From positions 3,348,001-3,412,000 of the forward strand of contig NC_018708.1 of NCBI RefSeq assembly GCF_000302535.1: DNA of 64,000 bases. Direction: 5' to 3'. The notes beneath the pieces were generated by a model. It did no database searches, had not been told where the DNA came from, and saw only the letters and a list, made by a program, of their open reading frames with translations. The stretch's first letter is position 1; the number at the start of each line of letters is the position of its first letter. Source of the stretch: Acidovorax sp. KKS102 (GTDB lineage Bacteria > Pseudomonadota > Gammaproteobacteria > Burkholderiales > Burkholderiaceae_C). Positions 38,645 to 47,189 of the stretch are shown piece after piece. Position numbers and translations under genes: made by a program.

Positions 38645-38845
38645 GCCACCGTGTTGGCCGGTATCCGGGCTGGCGGAACATCCCCCCAATACCTTCCCAG
38701 GCGCTTGTTCAAGGCGCCCAGTGGCTTATGGATGGAGAGAGAATCGGGCGATTCGTCCGCTGACCGTTGCGGGGGCAGCGCAGGCTGGGCGGGTACCGGT
38801 GGTACCGCGCCTTCCTGCTTCCCGTTGAACTGCGGCATGTGAACC
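38645..38845 (-). promoter_or_regulatory. Cobalamin riboswitch
   Basis: On the minus strand, 5' to 3', this leader contains CAACGGGAAGCAGG (38819-38832 region), the near-invariant core CTGCCCCCGCAACGG (about 38765-38779), AAGCCACTGGGCGCC (about 38714-38728) and a B12-box-like AGCCCGGATACCGGCC (38657-38672). Their order and spacing match the cobalamin riboswitch. A run of eight U follows at 38634-38627 after a short weak stem and may be part of the expression platform. High cobalamin would shut off btuB and the operon behind it. Confidence 0.92.
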
Positions 38846-39040
38846 ACGCCGCGAGCACCAACAGCGGGATTTTACGACCGTTTACAAGCGTCATTTTTGC
38901 GGCGGAACAGGCAAACAACTCATCAGGGAACCCGCGCGGCCAGTGGTGCACGGTGATCTGTTCTGTGTTGCGTGTCGCACACCACCGCAGACCGGGGCCA
39001 GGGTCCGCTCGGAGCCACACAGCCTACAATCCAAGGCTGT

Positions 39041-39265
39041 ATGGCAATACCGTCCCCCACCGACCAGATCGCCGAGCGCGTGGAGCGCCTGCTGCTGCGA
39101 CATGCAGAGTTGCAGCGCACCAATGCCCTGTTGGCTGATCAAGTTGCGGCACTGACGCAGGAGCGCGATTCGCTCAAATCCCGCTTGAGCGCCGCACGCG
39201 CCCGGGTGGATGCCCTGCTCGAACGCCTGCCCGCTGCCGCGCCGCTCACGAAAGAAGCCGAATGA
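39041..39265 (+). CDS. ZapB-like coiled-coil protein
   Basis: A 74-residue protein, coiled coil through most of its length (IAERVERLLLRHAELQRTNA, LADQVAALTQERDSLKSRLS). It matches the small family (TIGR02449) found before zapA in many beta- and gammaproteobacteria, sometimes called ZapB-like. The ATG at 39041 is followed by a short Pro-containing lead. Its stop overlaps the zapA start (ATGA). It likely assists Z-ring assembly with ZapA. Confidence 0.8.
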   Translation: MAIPSPTDQIAERVERLLLRHAELQRTNALLADQVAALTQERDSLKSRLSAARARVDALLERLPAAAPLTKEAE

Positions 39266-39639
39266 AGCAAATCGAGGTGCAGATCCTGCAGCAAAGCTAT
39301 CTGCTGTCCTGCCCCGAGGGCCACGAAAGTCGCCTGCTCGACGCCGTGGAGCGCGTGGACACCGCCATGACGCGCATCCGCGATGCAGGCAAGGTCCGGG
39401 CACGCGAACGCATCGCTGTGCTGGCGGCCCTGAACCTGGCTTTCGAGATCGCCGACCGTGAAGCGGCAGACCTTGCGGCTGCAACCCAGCCAGTGGCCAC
39501 GCCGCCCGCAAGCCCCAGCCCTGGCGCCCCCATGGCGGGACACCAGGAAAGCCTGTTGCCAGATACCGACCAGCAGCGTCTGCAAAGCCTGGTCCAGCGC
39601 CTGGACGACGCCTTGGGCGATGACGGGCGCTTGCTCTAG
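39262..39639 (+). CDS. zapA: Cell division protein ZapA
   Basis: A 125-residue FtsZ-binding protein. KQIEVQILQQSYLLSCPEGH is the ZapA N-terminal domain; AVERVDTAMTRIRDAGKVRA and ERIAVLAALNLAFEIADRE are its helices. The C-terminus carries an Ala/Pro-rich linker and a last helix (QQRLQSLVQRLDDALG). ZapA bundles FtsZ protofilaments at midcell. 6S RNA follows it, the conserved order in proteobacteria. Confidence 0.92.
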   Translation: MKQIEVQILQQSYLLSCPEGHESRLLDAVERVDTAMTRIRDAGKVRARERIAVLAALNLAFEIADREAADLAAATQPVATPPASPSPGAPMAGHQESLLPDTDQQRLQSLVQRLDDALGDDGRLL

Positions 39640-39748
39640 CCCCTGCGTGCTGTGGGTGTGCTGAGGCACGCTGCACCTCTTACCCACTCGTCACAGCCGC
39701 TTGCGGGCTTTACATGCCCCCGAGCGCACAGCGCCCGCTGGCAGCACC

Positions 39749-39754
39749 TACAAT
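39749..39754 (+). promoter_or_regulatory. -10 element of the 6S RNA promoter
   Basis: TACAAT, six bases before the inferred 5' end of 6S RNA at 39760-39761. No good -35 is seen at the usual distance. Confidence 0.45.
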
Positions 39755-39759
39755 GGACG

Positions 39760-39935
39760 GGTCTGCGAAGCTGTCGGGCTTTATATTTCCTTGAACCAAT
39801 GCTCATTGAGCTCGGGCTTGGTACATCGTCCGGTGAGCGTGATCATCTCGCGTCAGATGAACCCAACGCCAGGCTGCCCTCGCCCACCTGAACCCCCGGT
39901 TCAGGATGAGAGTTCGGTGGCATTCGCAGACACCC
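39760..39935 (+). ncRNA. ssrS: 6S RNA
   Basis: About 175 bases. The ends pair perfectly: GTCTGCGAA at 39761-39769 with TTCGCAGAC at 39924-39932, giving the terminal stem. Inside are the betaproteobacterial 6S landmarks TTTCCTTGAACC near the 5' side and GGTTCAGGAT near the 3' side, flanking a long imperfect hairpin with an open centre. It sits directly after zapA, the standard location. 6S RNA binds the sigma-70 RNA polymerase holoenzyme and damps housekeeping promoters in stationary phase. The downstream 5-formyltetrahydrofolate cyclo-ligase gene common elsewhere is absent. Confidence 0.85.
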
Positions 39936-40043
39936 TCTTCCCCATGCCCTGTTATCGCAAGCACCCGCTGGTGCTCCCGTGGCAGGGCATTTTCTCGCGG
40001 CTCCCCGCGTGCTCTGTTGTTCTTTCTTGACTGACATCCCGCC

Positions 40044-40859
40044 ATGCTCGATCCCCTGCTGATTGTTGAACTCGGTGTGCTCGGCCTGGCCACAGGCTTT
40101 CTGGCAGGACTCCTGGGCATTGGCGGGGGCATGCTGCTGGTGCCATTCCTGACCTACATCCTGGGCGCGCGTCAGGTGTCGCCCGACTTGGCGGTGAAGA
40201 TGGCAATTGCCACCTCCATGGCCACCATCATGTTCACCTCCATCTCCAGCGTGCGCGCCCACCACCGGCGCGGTGCAGTGCGGTGGGACATCGTCACGCG
40301 CCTGGCGCCTGGCATCGTGCTGGGAGGGTTCATCGCCAGCCTGGGTGTGTTTGCGCTGCTAAAGGGCTCGTTTCTGGCGATCTTCTTCGCACTGTTTGTG
40401 AGCTTCTCGGCCACGCAGATGTTTCTGGACAAGAAGCCTGCTCCCACGCGCCAGATGCCGGGTGGCGCAGGCCAGGTGGCGGCGGGCGGCGTGATCGGAT
40501 TTCTGTCGGGCCTGGTCGGCGCGGGCGGCGGCTTTGTCAGCGTGCCCTTCATGACCTGGTGCAATGTGCCCATCCACAACGCGGTGGCCACCAGCGCTGC
40601 GCTGGGGTTCCCCATCGCGCTCGCCAACGTGATCGGCTACGCCATTGGCGGACAGAACGTGAGCGGCCTGCCCCCGGCATCCCTCGGCTACATTTGGCTG
40701 CCAGCACTGGGCGTGATTGCGAGCTGCAGCGTGCTGACGGCCCCGCTGGGTGCTAAAGCGGCCCATAACCTGCCGGTCAAGCAACTCAAGCGCGTGTTTG
40801 CGTCGCTGCTGTTTGGCCTGGCTGCTTACATGCTGTGGAAAGGCGTTTCGGCCGCCTGA
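40044..40859 (+). CDS. TauE/SafE family membrane permease
   Basis: A 271-residue protein with about eight transmembrane segments. The two family repeats are visible: GFLAGLLGIGGGMLLVPFLT near residue 20 and GFLSGLVGAGGGFVSVPFMT near residue 155. Family members export sulfite, sulfoacetate or similar organic anions. No sulfur gene is nearby, so the substrate is open. It follows 6S RNA by about 110 bases. Confidence 0.87.
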   Translation: MLDPLLIVELGVLGLATGFLAGLLGIGGGMLLVPFLTYILGARQVSPDLAVKMAIATSMATIMFTSISSVRAHHRRGAVRWDIVTRLAPGIVLGGFIASLGVFALLKGSFLAIFFALFVSFSATQMFLDKKPAPTRQMPGGAGQVAAGGVIGFLSGLVGAGGGFVSVPFMTWCNVPIHNAVATSAALGFPIALANVIGYAIGGQNVSGLPPASLGYIWLPALGVIASCSVLTAPLGAKAAHNLPVKQLKRVFASLLFGLAAYMLWKGVSAA

Positions 40860-40919
40860 GGCCGACACAGAGGCGGACTCTTTGCAGCCCGCCGCGTCGC
40901 AACATCTGCGCGCTCGGTG

Positions 40920-43364
40920 TCAGGTGTTCAAAGGCCGGTGGCGCCCCTGGGCCTTGAGCGGCAAGGGTTTGCTCAGCAGGGCGCGGAACTGGTCGGCCGG
41001 CAGCCCGGGCGCGCACAAAAAGCCCTGGTAGTGCTCGCACTGCATTTGCTGCAGCACCGCCTGCTGGGTTTCAGTCTCGACCCCTTCAGCCACCACTTCG
41101 ATGTGCATGGCACGGCCCATGCTGATGATGGCGCTGACAATGGCCCGGTCGCCATCGTCATCGGGCAAGCCACGCACAAAGGACTGGTCGATCTTGAGCT
41201 TGTGAATGGGGAGTTTCTTCAAATAGGCCAGGCTGGAATAGCCTGTGCCGAAATCGTCGATCGCCAGGCCGATGCCCAGTTCGGCCAACACGCGCAGACG
41301 CTGCTCCATCTCCTGTGCGTCCTGCAGCAGGATGGTTTCCGTCAGCTCCAGTTCCAGCAAGGTGGGTGGCAACTGGTGCACCGCCAAGAGGCGCGTAATG
41401 CGGTCCACAAAGTCGGGCTGGCGAAACTCCAGCGCTGAAACGTTCACAGAAATCATGATGGGCGAGCCGCTGTGCATCCAGAGCGCAGCCTCGCGCACCG
41501 CCTGCTCCATCACCCAGGCGCCCAAGGTCACGATGTAGCCCGATTCTTCCGCCAGCGGAATGAACACCGCAGGGGATACCGCGCCAAACTCGGGGTCCGT
41601 CCAGCGCAGCAGCGCCTCGGCCCCGGTGATGCGCCCGGTCGCCATATTGACCTGGGGCTGGTAGTGCACGGCCATGCGCTGCAGACCCAGCGCCTGGCGC
41701 ATCGCATGCTCCATCTGCATGCGCGCGAGCAGGTTGGCGTTCATCTGCGGCTGGTAAAAGCCGTAGCTGCCGCGCCCACGCTCCTTGACCCTATACATCG
41801 CGGTGTCGGACTGCTTGATGAGGTCATCGAGCGTGGCGCCATCCTGCGGGTACAGCGCAATGCCGATACTGCACTGGATCGAGAAGCCCATGCTGTCGAG
41901 CATGAAGGGCTTGAGCATGTCGTCCAGAATCCGGCGCGCCACACTTTCGGCCACCGATGCATCACCCCCATGCAGGTAGATGACAAATTCATCCCCGCCC
42001 AGACGGCACAGCATGTCGGTTTGCCGCAAGCAGGTCTGCAGGCGTTCAGCCACCAGCTGCAGCACCCGATCTCCAAAAGGGTGCCCCAGGGAGTCATTGA
42101 TGATCTTGAAGCGGTCCATATCCAGGAACAGGATCGCGAAACCGGTATCGCTCTGACGCGCCCCCTGGATGGCGGTATCCACGCGTTGCGAGAGCAGCAG
42201 GCGGTTGGGAAGACCGGTCAGTGCGTCGCTGTAAGCCAGCTCTTCAATGCGCTTTTGCGCGGCGTGCTGCAGTGTCAGGTCTCGCATGAAGCCGATGCTC
42301 TGCACCAGCCGCCCCTCATCATCACGCAAAGCCACCCACGACAGTTGCACAGCGCAGTAAGCGCCGTTGTCACGGGGCAGCCACAACTCACCCTCCCAGA
42401 AGCCATCCTTGGCCCAGCCCTGCAACACCTGCTCCATGAACGAGGCGTCCGAGCCTCCTCCAAAAAGCGAGGCAGCCACACAGCCTTCAAAACCCTTGGC
42501 CGTAGGGCCGACCAGCCGCTCACACCCGGGGTTCATCCGCATGATGCGGTGCTGGCTGTCGGCGATGAAGATCGCATCCAGGCTGGACTCAAACACGCGC
42601 GCGGCCAAACGCAGGCTGGCCTGCGTCTCGGTCTGCCGGGTGATGTCCCGGAACGAATACACACGCCCCACTGCGCGGCCCTGACTGAACTGCGGCACCG
42701 TGCGCATCTCCAGCACCACGCCGTTGCGCAGCTCAACAATGTCGGTGCTCTCCTCCATGGGCTCGCGGTCAATGGCTGCCAGGCGCTCGGCATAGAAACG
42801 AGGGTCCGACACCTGGTCCGCCATGAAGGCGTACACCGCCGCATCGTCGCGCTCGACCAGCAACTGGCGCGGCAGGTTCCAGAGCTGGGCCAGGCGCTGG
42901 TTGAATGCACGCACACGGCGATCCAGTCCACACACCAGCATGCCATCGGCGGCAGAGTCCAGCGTGGCACGCAGCTCGGACAACAGTGTCTCCAGCTCGC
43001 GCTCAGTAGTTTCTTGGAGGCTGCGGTCAAGCATGGTCAGCAGCAGCACCGTGCTACCACCCTCCCCCCATGGCACACGCCGGACACAACGCTGCACCGG
43101 CACCAGGCTGCCATCAGCACGCAACAAACTGGTGTGGGCAGTCACGCCCTGCGCAATCACATCGACAGGCTCCGACCAGAACGCCAGCTCCTGGGGCGTA
43201 CTGGCCAAGTCCAGCACAGACCGCCCTCGCATGGCGGCGGCAGACAACCCGGTGAGGCGCTCGGCGCATGCATTGGCTTGCAGGATGTGATGGCCGGCCT
43301 CATCCAGGAGCCACACGGCCTCCTGCAGGCCATCCAGCCACCCGAGCGATTGGAGATCGTTCAC
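40920..43364 (-). CDS. PAS-GGDEF-EAL c-di-GMP signalling protein
   Basis: An 814-residue cytoplasmic protein with three PAS-like domains (about residues 1-115, 125-240 and 250-375), GGDEF (about 385-545) and EAL (about 560-805). The cyclase motif is GGDEF with an RQTD inhibitory site five residues before. The EAL domain has GAEALLRW and DDFGTGYSSLAYL, so both catalytic centres look intact. It may make or break c-di-GMP depending on its PAS signals. The start overlaps the HD-GYP gene by four bases, an unusual coupling of two c-di-GMP enzymes. Confidence 0.92.
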   Translation of the reverse strand: MNDLQSLGWLDGLQEAVWLLDEAGHHILQANACAERLTGLSAAAMRGRSVLDLASTPQELAFWSEPVDVIAQGVTAHTSLLRADGSLVPVQRCVRRVPWGEGGSTVLLLTMLDRSLQETTERELETLLSELRATLDSAADGMLVCGLDRRVRAFNQRLAQLWNLPRQLLVERDDAAVYAFMADQVSDPRFYAERLAAIDREPMEESTDIVELRNGVVLEMRTVPQFSQGRAVGRVYSFRDITRQTETQASLRLAARVFESSLDAIFIADSQHRIMRMNPGCERLVGPTAKGFEGCVAASLFGGGSDASFMEQVLQGWAKDGFWEGELWLPRDNGAYCAVQLSWVALRDDEGRLVQSIGFMRDLTLQHAAQKRIEELAYSDALTGLPNRLLLSQRVDTAIQGARQSDTGFAILFLDMDRFKIINDSLGHPFGDRVLQLVAERLQTCLRQTDMLCRLGGDEFVIYLHGGDASVAESVARRILDDMLKPFMLDSMGFSIQCSIGIALYPQDGATLDDLIKQSDTAMYRVKERGRGSYGFYQPQMNANLLARMQMEHAMRQALGLQRMAVHYQPQVNMATGRITGAEALLRWTDPEFGAVSPAVFIPLAEESGYIVTLGAWVMEQAVREAALWMHSGSPIMISVNVSALEFRQPDFVDRITRLLAVHQLPPTLLELELTETILLQDAQEMEQRLRVLAELGIGLAIDDFGTGYSSLAYLKKLPIHKLKIDQSFVRGLPDDDGDRAIVSAIISMGRAMHIEVVAEGVETETQQAVLQQMQCEHYQGFLCAPGLPADQFRALLSKPLPLKAQGRHRPLNT

Positions 43365-44683
43365 GCCGCAGCCTCGTCAGGGCCGGGACTGACCGCTCGC
43401 TCAAAAAAGTAACAGATCCGCTGCCGGGGTGACAGGTAGTCCAACGCGTCACGCGGCAGTTGTGCGGGCTTGAGGCTGCGCCGTATGCCCAGTTCAGGGA
43501 CAGTTTCCAGATCCAGGATCGGCGCCTCTTCCTTGGGCACCCGTGGGTCGTGCACGATGACCTTGGGCCGCAACGGCCGCGACGAGTTGACCGAGGCCAC
43601 GATGGCATACCGGTCATTGACCAATTGCACGATGGAGCCGGGCGGGTAGACCCCCATCATGCGAATGAAAGCCCCCAGGACCACCGAATCAAAACGGGCC
43701 TTGAGCTGGGCAAAGATGACGGAGAGCGCCTCGTGGGGCGTCAGCGCCGTTACTCCCATGGCCGGGTTGCACATGCGGTCGTACTGGTTGACCAGCGCCA
43801 GGACCTGGCTCATGCGCCCCAGATCGGGCCCCTTCAGACGCTGGGGAAAACCACTGCCGTCACACATTTCGTGGTGCCGCGCCACGGCCATCAGCACTGC
43901 ATCGGCAAACCCCATGCGTTTGGCCAGGGCAACGGATTCCGCCACGTGGGTCTCGTAGCGTGTCCGCTCCATGGGGATCATGGAAGGGGTGGGCTGGCGC
44001 AGATTGGGCGGCAGCTTGAGCTTGCCAATGTCGTGGATCAATGCAGCCACACCCAGATCGTGCAGCTCCTCGCTCTTCATGCCCAAGGATCGCCCCAGCA
44101 ATAGCGATACCACCATCACATTGATCGAATGCAGTCCGTTGCGCTCGCCCACGCCCTCGGACAGCAGCCGGATGACGGAATCGCCGTTTTCCAGCAGTTC
44201 TGTCACGCATCCAGAGACCAGCGCCTCCCCCTTGGCCTTGGCCTGGTCCGGGTGTTCAGAGACCGTACGCTCCATAGACTGGTATTGCCGCGTGGCTTCT
44301 GAGAAACGCTGATTGCAGGCGGCCAAGGTCCGGTTTTGTGCTTCCAGTAGCTCGCGGCGACGCTGAGCCTCAGGGTCCACGACAGTGGCCGTCCCAGGCC
44401 CGGGCGCATCCAGGCCGTTGGGCGGTGGGGCTGTCATCTCGGGCACGCTCCAGGCAGCAGGCACCAGCTCCTGAAGTTCTGGATCGCTCTTTTTGGGGAC
44501 GTAACGCACCTCGGTCAACCCCAGCTCGCGCAAGGTGGCGATCTGCTCCGACGACGCCACCCGGAAGCTACTGATCGGGAACGGATGGTGCATCCAGCCC
44601 ACGTCGAGCTGGATGTACATGCCGACACGCAGTTGGCTGATGTCGATGAGGATGGATGAGTTCACGTCAGGCGCACGATACAT
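43361..44683 (-). CDS. HD-GYP domain phosphodiesterase
   Basis: A 440-residue protein. An N-terminal DUF3391-like domain (DISQLRVGMYIQLDVGWMHH, then PFPISSFR) is followed by the HD-GYP domain: VAALIHDIGKLKLP and ARHHEMCDGSGFPQRL, where GFP replaces the usual GYP. The HD metal ligands are present. It should hydrolyse c-di-GMP. The ATG at 44683 begins at a family-like N-terminus; the frame is open further upstream. It is the first gene of a pair with the GGDEF-EAL gene. Confidence 0.9.
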   Translation of the reverse strand: MYRAPDVNSSILIDISQLRVGMYIQLDVGWMHHPFPISSFRVASSEQIATLRELGLTEVRYVPKKSDPELQELVPAAWSVPEMTAPPPNGLDAPGPGTATVVDPEAQRRRELLEAQNRTLAACNQRFSEATRQYQSMERTVSEHPDQAKAKGEALVSGCVTELLENGDSVIRLLSEGVGERNGLHSINVMVVSLLLGRSLGMKSEELHDLGVAALIHDIGKLKLPPNLRQPTPSMIPMERTRYETHVAESVALAKRMGFADAVLMAVARHHEMCDGSGFPQRLKGPDLGRMSQVLALVNQYDRMCNPAMGVTALTPHEALSVIFAQLKARFDSVVLGAFIRMMGVYPPGSIVQLVNDRYAIVASVNSSRPLRPKVIVHDPRVPKEEAPILDLETVPELGIRRSLKPAQLPRDALDYLSPRQRICYFFERAVSPGPDEAAA

Positions 44684-44886
44684 GGCGACATCAATGCCAC
44701 CAATAGTTACGCAGATTATCACCAGTTCCAGTGACGTGGCGAAGAACCGACAGGCCGCGCAGCGATCCGGCAACACTTGACTGAAAGCGGGCCTGGCTGG
44801 ACCGCCCCAGTCCCCGCGACAAAGGCATCGCCCACCTTCCAGCCCCGGGGCGACTGGGGGGATGTGGACGGATCAGCGCCGCCCGC

Positions 44887-45612
44887 TCAGCGGCACCAGA
44901 GTGATGGCTTGTAAATGAGATCCATCCACAACGCCCAGGCAGCGACCGCGCACAGCATGGCGCCTGCGGCCCTCGTGCCCCACTGAGCCCGTGCGAGATT
45001 CAGCCGGTTGCGAAGGCTGCTCCAAGCCCAGGGGCCACCCACCAGCCAGACCCCGCTGCCCACGGCAAACAGGGCCATGGTCAGAGCACCTTCCAGCGGC
45101 CCTCCACTGAACGCCGCGACCAACAGAGCCGAGTAGAGCAACCCGCAAGGCATCAGGGCCCACAGGCCCCCCGCCGCCATCACGCCGCCTGGCGCTCCGA
45201 CCAGCGGTCGAACACGCGCCCACACGGAGCGACCCGCCTGCTCCACCCAGGCGGGCTGGCGCGACTGCACCATCATCATGAGCCCCCAGGCCATCACCGC
45301 CACGTGCATCAGCGTCCAGGCGGGACGCAGCGCGGTGGTCTGCTGGGTCAGCCATGCCAGACTGTCCATGGCCAAGGCCGCCAATGCACCGGCGCTGGCA
45401 TAGCCCACCAGGCGCCCCGCATGAAAGGCCACGGTGCGCTGCAGTACGCCGCCACGCGGCGCCCAGCGCACCACCCGCTCGGCACTGCCCTCCGCCAGTG
45501 GCGCGCCGCCCTGCCCCACGAGCGCTCCACAGGGCGCGGAGCACATGGCCAGGCAGTGGGACCCGCCAGCGAGTCCCATGAGCAGAGCAGTCCAGCCGAC
45601 CGTGGCAAGCAT
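44887..45612 (-). CDS. TauE/SafE-like membrane protein of the cbb3 region
   Basis: A 241-residue protein with about six transmembrane segments. The N-terminus holds LMGLAGGSHCLAMCSAPCGA, a Cys/His-bearing first segment typical of a subgroup found next to cbb3 oxidase genes and suspected of copper or sulfur handling during oxidase assembly. It starts five bases after hemN ends, on the same strand, so it is probably cotranscribed. The exact role is not known. Confidence 0.8.
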   Translation of the reverse strand: MLATVGWTALLMGLAGGSHCLAMCSAPCGALVGQGGAPLAEGSAERVVRWAPRGGVLQRTVAFHAGRLVGYASAGALAALAMDSLAWLTQQTTALRPAWTLMHVAVMAWGLMMMVQSRQPAWVEQAGRSVWARVRPLVGAPGGVMAAGGLWALMPCGLLYSALLVAAFSGGPLEGALTMALFAVGSGVWLVGGPWAWSSLRNRLNLARAQWGTRAAGAMLCAVAAWALWMDLIYKPSLWCR

Positions 45613-45617
45613 AGGTA

Positions 45618-47000
45618 TCAGATGATGCGCGAAAACCGGGCGCGGTTGCGGTCTGCCTGCAGATAGCGGTCAAAAACCATGGCGATGCCCCGCACGAAGA
45701 ACCAACCGGTCGCAGTCACTTCAATGCCCTCTGGCCCAACGCGCACCAGCCCTTGCTCCTGCATGCCTTCCAATTGGGCCAACTCCGCCGCGAAATACTG
45801 GCGGAAGTCGATCAGCCATGCCTGCTCCATCGGCTCGAACAGCAGTTCCCCCTGGCACATCAGGGCCATGATGGCCGCACGGCGCACCAGGTCGTCGCGC
45901 GTGAGCGCCAGCCCCCGCACCACGGGCAACCGCCCCTGGTCCAGAAAGTCGTAGTACTCATCCAGCGTCTTGGAGTTCTGGCTGTAGGTTGCCCCCACAC
46001 GGCCAATGGCCGATACGCCCAGGCCGATCAAATCGCAGTCCGGCTGCGTGCTGTAGCCCTGGAAATTGCGGTGCAGGCGCCCCTGGCGCTTGGCCACGGC
46101 CAGTGCATCGGTGGGCAGCGCAAAGTGGTCCATGCCCACGTACACGTATCCAGCATCCATGAAGGCATCGAGCGAGCGCGACAACATGGAGAGCTTGCTC
46201 GCGCCCGTGGGCAACTCCGCAGAGATGATGCGGCGCTGTGGCTTGAAACGCTCTGGCAGGTGCGCGTAGGCATACAGCGCGATGCGGTCAGGCCGCAGTT
46301 GCGCCACCTGGGCCAGCGTGCGGTCAAAAGACTCGGGCGTCTGGCGCGGCAGGCCGTAGATCAGATCCACATTCACCGAGTCAAAGCCCAACGAACGCGC
46401 AGATTCGACCAGCGCAAACACCTGCTCGGCAGGCTGGATGCGGTGCACAGCCTTCTGCACTTCGGCATCAAAGTCCTGCACGCCAAAACTCAGCCGGTTA
46501 AAACCCAGCTCAGCCAACAGTGCAAGACGCTCTGCATTGACGGTGCGAGGATCCACCTCGATCGAGTATTCCCCCCCAGGCGCCAGCGTGAAGCTGCGCT
46601 TGAGCATGGCCATCAGCTCCCGCAATCCATCATCGGATAGGAAGGTGGGCGTGCCACCGCCCAGGTGCAGTTGACTCACCACCTGTCCTACGCCACAGTG
46701 CGCGGTGTGCAGGTCGATCTCGCGGCTCAGGTAGCGCAAGTAGACCTCGGCGCGGTCATGGTGCTTGGTGATGATCTTGTTGCAGGCACAGTAGTAGCAC
46801 AAGGATTCGCAAAACGGGATGTGCACGTACAGGGACAGCGGCATGGCCTTGGCCAGCGTGCCCGAGCGGCGCTGTTGCAGCGCCAGCACATAGTCTTCCT
46901 GACCAAACGCCTCCACGAAACGGTCGGCAGTTGGATAGGATGTATAGCGGGGCCCTGGCACGTCAAAGCGGCGCAGAAGGTCTGGCGAAACAGCAGTCAT
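45618..47000 (-). CDS. hemN: Oxygen-independent coproporphyrinogen III oxidase
   Basis: A 460-residue radical SAM enzyme making protoporphyrinogen IX for heme without oxygen. The radical SAM cluster motif is FCESLCYYCACNK (Cys-x3-Cys-x2-Cys), with LHLGGGTPTFLS after it and the GVQDFDAEVQKAVHRIQP block. The C-terminal HemN domain is full length (E. coli HemN has 457 residues). An AAGGAAA Shine-Dalgarno sequence lies before the ATG at 47000. An FNR-type box lies 55 bases upstream, and heme supply fits the cbb3 genes nearby. Confidence 0.95.
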   Translation of the reverse strand: MTAVSPDLLRRFDVPGPRYTSYPTADRFVEAFGQEDYVLALQQRRSGTLAKAMPLSLYVHIPFCESLCYYCACNKIITKHHDRAEVYLRYLSREIDLHTAHCGVGQVVSQLHLGGGTPTFLSDDGLRELMAMLKRSFTLAPGGEYSIEVDPRTVNAERLALLAELGFNRLSFGVQDFDAEVQKAVHRIQPAEQVFALVESARSLGFDSVNVDLIYGLPRQTPESFDRTLAQVAQLRPDRIALYAYAHLPERFKPQRRIISAELPTGASKLSMLSRSLDAFMDAGYVYVGMDHFALPTDALAVAKRQGRLHRNFQGYSTQPDCDLIGLGVSAIGRVGATYSQNSKTLDEYYDFLDQGRLPVVRGLALTRDDLVRRAAIMALMCQGELLFEPMEQAWLIDFRQYFAAELAQLEGMQEQGLVRVGPEGIEVTATGWFFVRGIAMVFDRYLQADRNRARFSRII

Positions 47001-47054
47001 GGGGAAATTTCCTTGCGTACACCTTGACTGTGCCGTAGGCTCCGGGACATGTCC

Positions 47055-47068
47055 TTGACCTGCATCAA
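47055..47068. promoter_or_regulatory. FNR/Anr box between hemN and fnr
   Basis: TTGACCTGCATCAA matches the FNR consensus TTGAT-N4-ATCAA at nine of ten positions. It is placed to activate hemN and lies about 120 bases from the fnr start, so it may also mediate autoregulation. Confidence 0.8.
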
Positions 47069-47189
47069 GTGAACCCGCAAGCGATACGGCGACAATTTGA
47101 TGAAGGTCAGCCGCTTGCCCGCGCTCTGTATTCAGGTTCGTGTACGGCAAGCGCGATATGCTTGACCGCTAACCCAAGCCCATGTGTCT

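Noticed and set aside
38557..38847. Upstream extension of the btuB frame
   Set aside because: The open frame runs through the cobalamin riboswitch; the signal peptide begins only at 38556.
39640..40030. Small open frames across the region after zapA
   Set aside because: They overlap the 6S RNA gene and its promoter and look like chance frames.
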